The notes under the pieces: generated by a model | Databases searched by the model: none | The model's input: the letters and a program-made list of their open reading frames with translations, nothing else | Told to the model about the DNA's origin: nothing | In this document: positions 8,671 through 17,763 of the stretch, in pieces | How the letters are laid out: every line of letters starts with the position of its first letter | Numbering within the stretch: position 1 is the first letter of the stretch | Position numbers and translations under genes: made by a program | From: a bacterium | Lineage (GTDB): Bacteria > UBP6 > UBA1177 | Assembly: GCA_017961325.1 (NCBI GenBank) | Contig: JAGCXM010000043.1 | Location: 1 to 57,698, forward strand | Length of the DNA stretch: 57,698 bases | Direction of reading: 5' to 3'

Positions 8671-9795
8671 ATGATTTTTTTTAAACAGCTCTCTTTCTTA
8701 CTCCTTTTTTTCACATTTCTGTTTCCGCTCCGCGCTTTTGATATTGAAGAAATGCTTGACGGAGGCGGTCTGTCGAACGGTTTCACACATTTTTTAAGAA
8801 TAGGGATAAAAACCGGCACCGTGTCATTTTTAGTTGAAGGCGATGCGCGGATTTCCGATAAAAAAGAGCGCACTGTGGGCAAAATCCAGGGGAGTGCAAC
8901 AGTCTCGGCAGCACAGGAGGGAATCAGAGTCGGAGGAAGAATTTTCAAGGAAGATATGATAAAATTCACTTCCGAACTCATTCCGATAAAAGTCGGAGAC
9001 CGCATGTTCCGCGGCGAAATAGAAGTTTATCTCAAAAACGCAAAACTCATCGTCGTGAACAAACTCGACATCGAGGATTACGTCAAGGGAGTCATCAACA
9101 AGGAGGCGATTCCTTCGTGGCCGATCGAAGCAAAGAAGACACAGGCCGTTCTGGCAAGGACTTTTGCGGTATATCAGAAAATGTTCAATCCGAGGAGTGA
9201 ATTATTCGATCTCGCGCCTACGGTTCTCGACCAGGTTTACGACGGTCTCGGGAAGGAGGATGTTTCCTCCGTCGAAGCGGTGAATGCTACGAAAGGCGAA
9301 ATAATAACGCTCGGAAACAATCCGGCAAAGATCTACTTTCATTCGACATGCGGCGGCACGGTTTCGAGTTCTGCCGAAATCTGGAAAAAGGACGAACCTC
9401 ATCTGCAGGAGCTCCATTGTCCTTACTGCACGAAGTCTTCGCTTTACCGCTGGAAACGGAACATTAAGGCGGCCGACATTGCGAAAAAGCTGGGCGTAAA
9501 GTCTGTAAAATCAATTAAAACGGTCCGCGGAAAGACGCGCGTCGATTCGGTTGTAGCCGACGGAAAAAGGATCCCGGTCAACAAATTCCGTGAACTTGTA
9601 GGCTTTTCCGTAATCTGGTCAAACGATTTTACAGTCTCGAAAAACGGATCGGATTTCGTCTTTTCCGGAAAAGGTGCCGGGCACGGCGTCGGTGTCTGCC
9701 AGTGGGGAATGGCCGGAATGGCAAATGCCGGAAAAAAGCACTATGAAATTTTGAAATTCTATCTCAAAGGAATCGAAATCAGAAAGATGTATTAA
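8671..9795 (+). CDS. SpoIID/LytB-domain protein
   Basis: A signal peptide (FFKQLSFLLLFFTFLFPLRA) precedes a short domain and then the SpoIID domain (about residues 125-370), with PSWPIEAKKTQAVLARTFAV and the C-terminal GAGHGVGVCQWGMAGMA. SpoIID family members are lytic transglycosylases acting on denuded peptidoglycan, or amidase enhancers. In non-sporulating Gram-negatives they probably work in cell-wall remodelling. The open frame begins with a TTG at 8668, but the ATG at 8671 is a better start; no clear ribosome site is seen. It lies 12 nt after nifU and is therefore likely cotranscribed, though its role is unrelated. Confidence 0.88.
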   Translation: MIFFKQLSFLLLFFTFLFPLRAFDIEEMLDGGGLSNGFTHFLRIGIKTGTVSFLVEGDARISDKKERTVGKIQGSATVSAAQEGIRVGGRIFKEDMIKFTSELIPIKVGDRMFRGEIEVYLKNAKLIVVNKLDIEDYVKGVINKEAIPSWPIEAKKTQAVLARTFAVYQKMFNPRSELFDLAPTVLDQVYDGLGKEDVSSVEAVNATKGEIITLGNNPAKIYFHSTCGGTVSSSAEIWKKDEPHLQELHCPYCTKSSLYRWKRNIKAADIAKKLGVKSVKSIKTVRGKTRVDSVVADGKRIPVNKFRELVGFSVIWSNDFTVSKNGSDFVFSGKGAGHGVGVCQWGMAGMANAGKKHYEILKFYLKGIEIRKMY

Positions 9796-9823
9796 GGAAA
9801 CGTTTTTTGTCAACGGAGGAAAA

Positions 9824-12800
9824 ATGCAGGAACGTCTCGGAATAGATATCGGTTCGACATTTATAACTGTTTTTTCACAAAATAAAAACAAAATAGTATT
9901 CCGTGCGAGACATCGCGGAAAAACAGCTGAATACCTGAAAAAGATTTTTGCAGACGCCGACAGTGAAACTCTGGTTAAGTTTACAGGAAAAACTGCTTCG
10001 GAATTTGCCGGAATCAAAGAAAACCTCTGCATTTCAGAGGCTGAGGCAATAAACGCTGCTCTCAAAGAAAACAGATTCTTTGACGGCAATGATTTCGCGA
10101 TCATCAGCATCGGCGCGTCGTCTCTCAAAAAATACATAATAAAATCAGGCACCATTTCAGATATTTCGTCAAATTCGCTCTGCGCTTCGGGAACTGGACT
10201 TTTTTTGGAAGAGCAGGCTGAAAGGCTTTCGATAGACCTTGAAAACATGCCTCCGCTTGAGATCACCGATCCGCCGTCAGTCGCGAGCAGATGCACTGTT
10301 TTTGCGAAAAGCGACCTAATCCACCACCAGCAGGAAGGGCGCACGAAAGACGAAATGTGGGCAGGAATGTGCCGCGCGCTCGTCATTTCGGCAACGAATA
10401 CACTTTTTAAAGGGCTTGAGATCAAGGGAAATTTTATGCTTATCGGCGGAGTCAGCCTGAATAAAGAGGTCGTCCGCTGGTTCAGAACGCTGTTCCCTGC
10501 ATCCGTCTGGCTCGTTCCTGAGTCCAGCGAAGCGTTCATCGCAAAAGGTGCCGCTCAGACGGCATGCGTCAAAATTTCGGAGATCGATCCCGAAAAATTT
10601 TCCCACGCAGTTTCGCTTGAAAAAATGCCGCCTCTCACGCTGAAAAAAAGCAGATATCCGCAGTTTACAGAACCGACATTGGATAAAGAAAACAACGAAA
10701 TAAGGATCCACAAGGCATACTACCGCGAAATCCCGGAAGCTATTCTCGGCATGGATATAGGTTCTACGAGCACGAAAATCGCCCTGCTCGATCTGAAAGG
10801 AGAACCGATTTTAGACATTTACAGAAAAACGGGCGGAGATCCCGTAAATTCTGCAAAAAAGCTCTTCAAGGCGCTCTATATGCTCATAGATCCTGCAAAA
10901 ACGACGATACGCGCATTCGGAACGACGGGATCGGGGAGAAAACTTTCGGGCATAATTTTCGGTGCCGACGCGATAATAAACGAGATCACGGCTCATGCAA
11001 AAGGAACCGCCTCGATTTTCCCGGAAGTTGAAACGATCTTTGAAATAGGCGGCCAGGATGCAAAATTCATCAGACTTTCGCACGGTTTCGTGACCGATGT
11101 CAACATGAACTACGTCTGCGCAGCGGGAACCGGCTCGTTCGTTGAAGAACAGGCGAGGAAACTCGGCATCCCGATAAATCTCGCAGGACAGCTGACCGAA
11201 AACGTCGCTCCGCCCGTAACGAGCGACCGCTGCACGGTCTTTATGGAGCAGGATATCCGCGCACTTCTGCAGCAGGGTTTCGACAAAAACGAAGTCCTCG
11301 CAGCAGTACATTACTCCGTTGTCAAAAACTATCTCAACAGAGTCGTCGGAAACCGCAAAATCAGCAGGGACAAAATATTTTTCCAGGGTGCGACGGCAAG
11401 AAACAAAGGGCTTGTCGCGGCATTCGAGAACATTCTCGGAGTAGAGATCGCAGTTTCTCCCTTCTGTCACGTCATGGGCTGCATCGGCGCGGCTCTGGCG
11501 GCTTTTGAAGAGCTCACCTCAACCGGCGAAGCAAAGAAATCGGCATTCAGAGGAGCTGAATCGGCAACTATCGAAGTCACTTCGAGGAGTGAAACCTGCA
11601 AGCTGTGCAGCAACTTCTGCAGGATCAACCACATTTCCGAAAAAGGCGGCAGAGAATCATCGTGGGGTTACGGCTGCGGCAGAGACCCCGAAACGCCTGT
11701 CCGCAAGGAAATAAAGGAATTCGAGCTCATAAAGCACAGAAATTCCTCCTTCTTCAAGAACTTCCTGCCCGAAAAAGAAAGCATCGGAAAAGTGGGAATA
11801 CCGCTTGCAGTATCAAGCTGGACATTCCTTCCGCTCTGGAAAAAGATGTTCTCTCTTCTGAACATCGAGACTGTCGTTTCGGCAGCTCAGACGACGAATG
11901 AAATCAAAGGAGTTTCGTCAAAATATTCGGCATCCGATTTCTGTTTTCCTGTCAAGACTTCGATCGGACATACGCTTGAGCTGACGCACAAAAATCTTCC
12001 CGTTTTCTACCCGACGCTTATTTCGGCCGGAGACAACGTAAAATCGGCAATCAGCTTCTTCTGTCCTTATGTCCAGAGCAATCCGTCGGTAATTTCGACC
12101 GTCATGGAAAAGAACGGAATGGATCCGAAGACGAAAATCATCGACCCTGTCATCGACTTCAGAATGCCGGATGACAAAAACGGCTCGCTCATTTTCAAGG
12201 CGCTGGAACCCTTCTTCCCGGCACTCAGGGAAAGACAGGTCAGAAAGGCGTGGAAAGAGGCGCGCGACTACTTCAGAAGGGAAACGGCGAGGCTTATTGC
12301 GGAAGGCGAGACACTGCTTAAGAATGTGCAGAAAGAGAAAAAACCGCTATTCCTGCTCGTCGGCCGTCCCTACAACCTTTACGACAAAGGGATCAACCTC
12401 GGTATTCCCGAAACCATCGCCGGAATGGGTTTCAGCGTCCTTCCGATCGACATGACGGATATAAACGTCGGCTCTCTTGCTGACACCAACTATTGGAATT
12501 TATTCTGGAATTACGGTCAGAAGATAATCGCTGCACTGAAACGGGCTAAAAATGAGGAGAACGTTTTCCCGATATACCTCACCAACTTCTCGTGCGGCCC
12601 CGACAGCTTCATCCTTTCGTTTGCTGAGAACGAAATGAAAGGCAGACCGATGCTTATTCTGGAACTTGACGAACATTCAAGCGACGGCGGCTACCTAACG
12701 AGGATTGAAGCTTTCATCGATGTCGTCAAAGGTTATATGAAAAACAGACCGATCCCGAATGAACGGCCGCTTCCCGATGTTTATCTTCAGGACAGACAGG

Positions 12801-13948
12801 CAAAACCCGGCAAAATATGGATTCCGCCTATGCACTTCGGGACACCGCTTTTCGCTGCGGCATTCCGCGGTTTCGGATATGAAGCCGAGGCTATCCCGCT
12901 TGAAACGAAGCACGATTTCATCACAGGAAAACGCTTCACGCGAGGCCAGGAGTGTCTTCCGATGATACTGACTTTGGGAGCTTTCCTCAATCAGATCAAA
13001 AATGAACCCGAAAAGCACCACACCTTTTTCATGCCTTCTTCGGAAGGACCGTGCAGGCTCGGACAGTACAACATGCTTGACAGGATCGCGTTCGAAAAGC
13101 TGGGGCTTGAGAATGTCGATATCCTTTCGCCTTCGAGCATAAATTCGTATCAGGGGATCGAGGAACAGCTCAGAAGATACCTCATCCACTCGATCATCAC
13201 AAGCGACATCCTGATGAAAATGACAAATAAAATACGGCCTTACGAAAAAACTAAAGGCGATGTTGACACGTTTCTTGAAAGAGCTCTCGGCACTCTTGAA
13301 AAAGTTTTCGAGCAGAAGAAAAGTCCGCTTCCGACAGTCGAACAGCTTGCAGGCGAACTTGCAGAAATACCGCGTTACGACGGGAAAAAGCCGCTGGTAG
13401 GCATCGTCGGCGAAATATACGTCAGAAGCAACGCCTGCGCGAACGAAAATCTTATCCGGGTCATTGAGGAAAACGGAGGCGAAGCATGGCTTGCCCCGCT
13501 TCACGAGTGGCTTTCCTACACGATCTGGGTTCAGGACTACATGGCTAAGCAGAAGGCATTCTCACTCTTCGGAAGAGGCGAATCGCTGATCAAAAACATC
13601 TACGTGTCGCACATTGACGAATCGTACTACAAAGCGGCAGACAAGATTCTTTCCGACAGGCGCGAACCTTCAATAAAAGAGACTCTTGACGCCGGAATGA
13701 AATATCTCCATCCCGAATTCGTCGGAGAAGCGATCCTTACCGTAGGACGCGCCGTCGAATTTGCAAAGCAGGGAGCCTCAATGATCGTCAACGTCTCTCC
13801 GTTCGGCTGCATGCACGGAACCATCACAGATTCGGTATTCCAGGAAGTAAAGAACACATACAATATTCCGATCGTTTCACAGTTCTACGACGGCGACATC
13901 AATATAAACGGAAAAGTCGCCGACATGCTGAAAATGAGGAAAGATTAA
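9824..13948 (+). CDS. Giant 2-hydroxyacyl-CoA dehydratase/benzoyl-CoA reductase-type activase (BadF/BcrA domains + DUF2229)
   Basis: A 1374-residue protein with two ASKHA-fold activase domains in tandem: first GIDIGSTFITVF (about residue 5), second GMDIGSTSTKIALL (about 308), each with a CA[AS]GTG(S/L)FLEEQ-type loop carrying the conserved Cys. A Cys-rich segment (CKLCSNFC, about 593-600) and the DUF2229/HgdD-like region (about 650-1370) follow. Activases of this family carry a [4Fe-4S] cluster and use ATP to drive low-potential electron transfer to radical dehydratases or reductases. Fused forms of about 1400 residues are widespread in anaerobes, but their substrate is unknown. Ribosome site CGGAGGA. 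No dehydratase subunits are adjacent. Confidence 0.9.
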   Translation: MQERLGIDIGSTFITVFSQNKNKIVFRARHRGKTAEYLKKIFADADSETLVKFTGKTASEFAGIKENLCISEAEAINAALKENRFFDGNDFAIISIGASSLKKYIIKSGTISDISSNSLCASGTGLFLEEQAERLSIDLENMPPLEITDPPSVASRCTVFAKSDLIHHQQEGRTKDEMWAGMCRALVISATNTLFKGLEIKGNFMLIGGVSLNKEVVRWFRTLFPASVWLVPESSEAFIAKGAAQTACVKISEIDPEKFSHAVSLEKMPPLTLKKSRYPQFTEPTLDKENNEIRIHKAYYREIPEAILGMDIGSTSTKIALLDLKGEPILDIYRKTGGDPVNSAKKLFKALYMLIDPAKTTIRAFGTTGSGRKLSGIIFGADAIINEITAHAKGTASIFPEVETIFEIGGQDAKFIRLSHGFVTDVNMNYVCAAGTGSFVEEQARKLGIPINLAGQLTENVAPPVTSDRCTVFMEQDIRALLQQGFDKNEVLAAVHYSVVKNYLNRVVGNRKISRDKIFFQGATARNKGLVAAFENILGVEIAVSPFCHVMGCIGAALAAFEELTSTGEAKKSAFRGAESATIEVTSRSETCKLCSNFCRINHISEKGGRESSWGYGCGRDPETPVRKEIKEFELIKHRNSSFFKNFLPEKESIGKVGIPLAVSSWTFLPLWKKMFSLLNIETVVSAAQTTNEIKGVSSKYSASDFCFPVKTSIGHTLELTHKNLPVFYPTLISAGDNVKSAISFFCPYVQSNPSVISTVMEKNGMDPKTKIIDPVIDFRMPDDKNGSLIFKALEPFFPALRERQVRKAWKEARDYFRRETARLIAEGETLLKNVQKEKKPLFLLVGRPYNLYDKGINLGIPETIAGMGFSVLPIDMTDINVGSLADTNYWNLFWNYGQKIIAALKRAKNEENVFPIYLTNFSCGPDSFILSFAENEMKGRPMLILELDEHSSDGGYLTRIEAFIDVVKGYMKNRPIPNERPLPDVYLQDRQAKPGKIWIPPMHFGTPLFAAAFRGFGYEAEAIPLETKHDFITGKRFTRGQECLPMILTLGAFLNQIKNEPEKHHTFFMPSSEGPCRLGQYNMLDRIAFEKLGLENVDILSPSSINSYQGIEEQLRRYLIHSIITSDILMKMTNKIRPYEKTKGDVDTFLERALGTLEKVFEQKKSPLPTVEQLAGELAEIPRYDGKKPLVGIVGEIYVRSNACANENLIRVIEENGGEAWLAPLHEWLSYTIWVQDYMAKQKAFSLFGRGESLIKNIYVSHIDESYYKAADKILSDRREPSIKETLDAGMKYLHPEFVGEAILTVGRAVEFAKQGASMIVNVSPFGCMHGTITDSVFQEVKNTYNIPIVSQFYDGDININGKVADMLKMRKD

Positions 13949-13950
13949 AA

Positions 13951-13965
13951 CTGACACGGTGTCAG
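13951..13965. terminator. Short inverted repeat between converging genes
   Basis: CTGACACGGTGTCAG can fold into a 6-bp stem with a 3-nt loop between the activase stop (13948) and the dnaE stop (13972). It has no U-tract, so terminator function is uncertain. Confidence 0.3.
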
Positions 13966-13971
13966 GATAAA

Positions 13972-16900
13972 TCAAAGATTTCCTTTGAGATAAATTTTAT
14001 CGTAGCCAAGCAGCGCCTTGTATCTTGCCAAATCGGCGATATCCACGGAAGCGCATTTCTCAAGAACGACAAAATCACCGCCGTTTCCGAAATTCATCTT
14101 TATCTGAACCTTCATATTCGTTGCAGAAACAGCGGATGAATTGAAAATTGTCTGAAAACTGCCTTTGTTTTTCTTAAACTCTTCATCGCTGCATTCATAG
14201 ACGAGTACCGGTTCGAAACCGTTATTCTGCGATTTTGAGTAAAGAACGAACCTGTCGATTGTAAGAACATCGTTCTTCAGGTTGTCTATTGAAAAAACGA
14301 CCTTTTCAAGTGATTCGTCCTCTTTGTTTATCACCGCTCTCGGTTTTACTTTGAAAAAGAGCGGAACTTTTGAAGCAAGTTTCGCGACATCGGGATTTCC
14401 CAAAGGATTTTCGATTCTGTTGATTGAAAATTCTACCGAACTGTCATCGCTTTCAAGAATTCCTTTCAAGTAATAGTCCTTTCCGTCACGGCTTTTGACG
14501 GGTTTGATCTCAGTCGTGATGATTCCGGCTACCCAGATGTCAACGCCGCGCTGCCCGTAGAAACGCTTTCCTTCATCGAACTCTTCCAGTATGCCGCGGA
14601 TCGAAGCAGTCCCCAAGTTATTGATATCTTTCATAAAGAAGCGCGCAGGATGGTTTGAAAGATAAATTCCAAGAACTTCACGCTCAAGGGCTAAGGAATC
14701 AAAAATATCGAGAGCTTCGTTGTTATCCACGAGTTTCAGCAGATCCTCGTCGGTCATTCCCGAACTCTGTTCTTCCGATGCGTTATCAAATGCAGCAAAA
14801 AGGCTGAGCTGGCCGGAATCTTTGTCTTTCGCCGCTTTTTCGCCTTCTTTCAAAGCATGAGGAAGCATTGCAAGCAACAAGCCGCGGTTTATTCCTGTAA
14901 AATCAAAAGCTCCTGATTTTATTAAGAATTCTATCGTACGTGAATTGACTTTGGACTGGCTCATCCTGCTGGTAAAATCTATCAGCGACTTGAATTCGCC
15001 GTTCTGTTCACGCTCCTCGATTATGGCGTCTACGGCCGCCTCGCCGACGTTTTTGATGGCGCCGAAACCGAACCTGATCGCCCTCTCCTCGATCGTAAAA
15101 CTGTTGAGACTTTTGTTCACATCGGGAAGATAGACCTCTATTCCGTGGTCACGGGCGTCGCTGATATACATAAAGACCTTGTCGGCGCTTCCCGCTTCGG
15201 AAGTGATGAGAGCCGTCAGAAATTCAGTCGGATAATGCGTTTTCAGATAAGCCGTCTGATAGGAAATATAGCCGTAACACGCCGCGTGCGATTTGTTGAA
15301 ACCGTAGCTTGCGAATTTTTCCATATGCTCGAAAACCAGTTTCGCGGTTTCTTCCGCAATTCCGTTGTTCTTCGCACCGTCAATGAACTTGACCTTCGCC
15401 GCTTCCATTTTTGCGATGATTTTCTTACCCATCGCCTTGCGCAGACCGTCCGCTTCGCCCATCGTAAATCCGGCCAGACGGCGCGAAATCTGCATTACCT
15501 GCTCCTGATAGACCATTAGTCCGTAGGTTTCGCTCAGAATCTCGCTCATCCACGGATGGTCATAGACGATTTCCTCTTTTCCGTGTTTTCTGCGGATGTA
15601 GTTCGGAATGATGTCCATAGGTCCCGGCCGGTAAAGGGCGACAGCAGCAATCAAATCCTCGATGCGGTCGGGTTTCATCTGATGGATCATTTTTTCGAAA
15701 CCGCCGCTTTCCATCTGGAATATACCCTTTGTACTGTTCTCGCAGATATATTTGTAAGTCGCGGCATCGTCAAGCGGGATTTTCGAAATATCGAAACCGG
15801 GAACTCTCTTCCTGACGAGCGTTACGGCGTGATTTATCATCGTAAGCGTTTTGAGCCCGAGGAAGTCGAATTTGACGAGTCCAACAAGTTCGACCATCGT
15901 TTTGTCGTACTGCGTGACGCGGTAGTTATCCTTATCGACGAATATCGGAGAATATTCGTAAATCGGCTTCTGTCCGATTACAAGTCCGCATGCGTGCTTT
16001 CCCGGCTGACGCAGAAGTCCCTCTATCTGAACGGCTATTTTGATGATTTTCGAAAAATCCTCGTTGTCACGGATGACCTGTCTTTCGCCTGCGAAAGCTT
16101 CGATTGCCGATTTGAGTGATTTAACCTCTTCAACGTCCTCGGAATCGAGCCTCAGATTCTCTATCACACGGTTGAGTTTGTCCGGATCGGCCGCAGTATC
16201 AGCCGGAACATTGTATTTTTCTATAAGTTTTTTCGTTATGTCTTTCGTTTTTTTCAAATACTGAGGCGAAAACATGTCGGCGAACGAATCAGGAACTAGT
16301 TTGGCAAGTTTGTCTGCGGTTGTCAGCGGAATATCAAGGGCGCGGGCAACATCGCGTATCGCCGACTTAGCCTTGAGCTGACCGAAAGTGGCAATCTGAG
16401 CGACATTGGGTTTGCCGTATTTTTCCTCGACATAGTGTATGACCTGTTCACGGTTGTCCTGACAGAAATCGACATCGAAATCGGGCATCGAAATTCGCTC
16501 CGGATTGAGGAATCTCTCGAAAAGAAGTTCGTAGCGCAGAGGATCGAGATCGGTGATTCTCGTGCAGTATGCGACAAGCGAACCGGCACCGCTGCCTCTG
16601 CCCGGACCGACCGGAATTCCGTGATTTTTCGCCCATCGGATAAAGTCCGAAACTATGAGGAAGTATCCCGGGAAGTCCATTCTGATGATGACACTGAGCT
16701 CGTATTCAAGCCTGTCGCGGTAAGCCTGTTTCTTGTCTTCAGGCGTTCCGAGTTCAAGAAAACGCTCTTCAAGCCCTTTTTCAGCCATATCGCGCAGAAA
16801 CTCTGCAGGACTTTTGTCACCGGTATCGAAAATCGGCAGATAGTTGTGTCCCAGATCAAGCTCGACATTGCACCTTTCGGCGATTCTCACAGTGTTTTCA

Positions 16901-17721
16901 ATCGCTTCCGTTCCCGCTTCACCGTAAACGCTGAAAAGAGAACGCATCTCATCTTCGCTTTTGAGGTAAAACGCAGCTGTTTCGTGATGCATCCTGTCGG
17001 TATCGGTAACTTTTTTCTTTTCGTTTATGCAGAAAAGAATGTCCTGCGCCTCGGCATGCTCCGGGCTTAAATAGTGGACATCGTTCGTCGCGACAAGACC
17101 GACACCGAGTTCTCTCGCAAGGTTTATAAGCTGCGGATTGACCTCTTCCTGTTCTTTTATGCCGTTTACCTGAAGTTCTATGAAGAAGTTGTTCTTTCCG
17201 AAAAGTTCGATATATTCAAGAGCAATCCGTTTTGCATCGTCGTATCTTCCGGTAACGAGGGCCCGAGGAATTTCACCGCCGAGACACGCGCTCGTAGCAA
17301 TAATTCCTTCAGCATGATCTTTGATAAGAGCTCTGTCGATACGCGGCTTGTAGTAAAATCCGTCGACAAATGCCGTTGATGCCATGAAGCACAGATTTTT
17401 ATATCCTGTTTCGTTTTCGGCAAGCAGAAGAAGGTGAAATGCGTCTTTGGCGACCTTTTCCTTTCTGTCATGTGCCGAGATATACGCCTCCATGCCGATA
17501 ACCGGCTTGATGTCAGCGTTTTCGAGTTTATTGTAGTTCCCTTTTTCGTCTTTTCCGATCATCGTCGTGTAAAAATCGACGACTCCGTGCATATTTCCGT
17601 GATCGGTTATCGCGACTGAGGTCATGCCGAGCTTTTTCAGCTTTTTCGCAAGTTCCCCCGGCTTTACAAGACCGTCAAGAAACGAATAAATCGTATGCAG
17701 GTGCAAGTGGACAAAAGCCAT
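13972..17721 (-). CDS. dnaE: DNA polymerase III subunit alpha
   Basis: The replicative polymerase of 1249 residues, slightly longer than E. coli DnaE. The N-terminal PHP domain (about 1-210) has HLHLHTIYS and ITDHGNMHG. The polymerase domain has GPGRGSGAGSLVAY near residue 370, the catalytic acidic motif PDFDVDFCQDNRE near 410 and FDFLGLKTLTMI near 615. A helix-hairpin-helix and OB-fold region completes the C-terminus. It is a single-gene unit with its start at 17721 (RBS AAAGAGGATTTG). The metal-binding PHP residues look retained, so an intrinsic proofreading activity is possible but not shown. Confidence 0.97.
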   Translation of the reverse strand: MAFVHLHLHTIYSFLDGLVKPGELAKKLKKLGMTSVAITDHGNMHGVVDFYTTMIGKDEKGNYNKLENADIKPVIGMEAYISAHDRKEKVAKDAFHLLLLAENETGYKNLCFMASTAFVDGFYYKPRIDRALIKDHAEGIIATSACLGGEIPRALVTGRYDDAKRIALEYIELFGKNNFFIELQVNGIKEQEEVNPQLINLARELGVGLVATNDVHYLSPEHAEAQDILFCINEKKKVTDTDRMHHETAAFYLKSEDEMRSLFSVYGEAGTEAIENTVRIAERCNVELDLGHNYLPIFDTGDKSPAEFLRDMAEKGLEERFLELGTPEDKKQAYRDRLEYELSVIIRMDFPGYFLIVSDFIRWAKNHGIPVGPGRGSGAGSLVAYCTRITDLDPLRYELLFERFLNPERISMPDFDVDFCQDNREQVIHYVEEKYGKPNVAQIATFGQLKAKSAIRDVARALDIPLTTADKLAKLVPDSFADMFSPQYLKKTKDITKKLIEKYNVPADTAADPDKLNRVIENLRLDSEDVEEVKSLKSAIEAFAGERQVIRDNEDFSKIIKIAVQIEGLLRQPGKHACGLVIGQKPIYEYSPIFVDKDNYRVTQYDKTMVELVGLVKFDFLGLKTLTMINHAVTLVRKRVPGFDISKIPLDDAATYKYICENSTKGIFQMESGGFEKMIHQMKPDRIEDLIAAVALYRPGPMDIIPNYIRRKHGKEEIVYDHPWMSEILSETYGLMVYQEQVMQISRRLAGFTMGEADGLRKAMGKKIIAKMEAAKVKFIDGAKNNGIAEETAKLVFEHMEKFASYGFNKSHAACYGYISYQTAYLKTHYPTEFLTALITSEAGSADKVFMYISDARDHGIEVYLPDVNKSLNSFTIEERAIRFGFGAIKNVGEAAVDAIIEEREQNGEFKSLIDFTSRMSQSKVNSRTIEFLIKSGAFDFTGINRGLLLAMLPHALKEGEKAAKDKDSGQLSLFAAFDNASEEQSSGMTDEDLLKLVDNNEALDIFDSLALEREVLGIYLSNHPARFFMKDINNLGTASIRGILEEFDEGKRFYGQRGVDIWVAGIITTEIKPVKSRDGKDYYLKGILESDDSSVEFSINRIENPLGNPDVAKLASKVPLFFKVKPRAVINKEDESLEKVVFSIDNLKNDVLTIDRFVLYSKSQNNGFEPVLVYECSDEEFKKNKGSFQTIFNSSAVSATNMKVQIKMNFGNGGDFVVLEKCASVDIADLARYKALLGYDKIYLKGNL

Positions 17722-17763
17722 TTCAAATCCTCTTTAAATCTAAAAATGCATTGCGGTTTTACT

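Noticed and set aside
9824-13948. Novel fusion of two activases
   Set aside because: The double-activase plus DUF2229 architecture of about 1400 residues is a known widespread form, so it is not new in itself.
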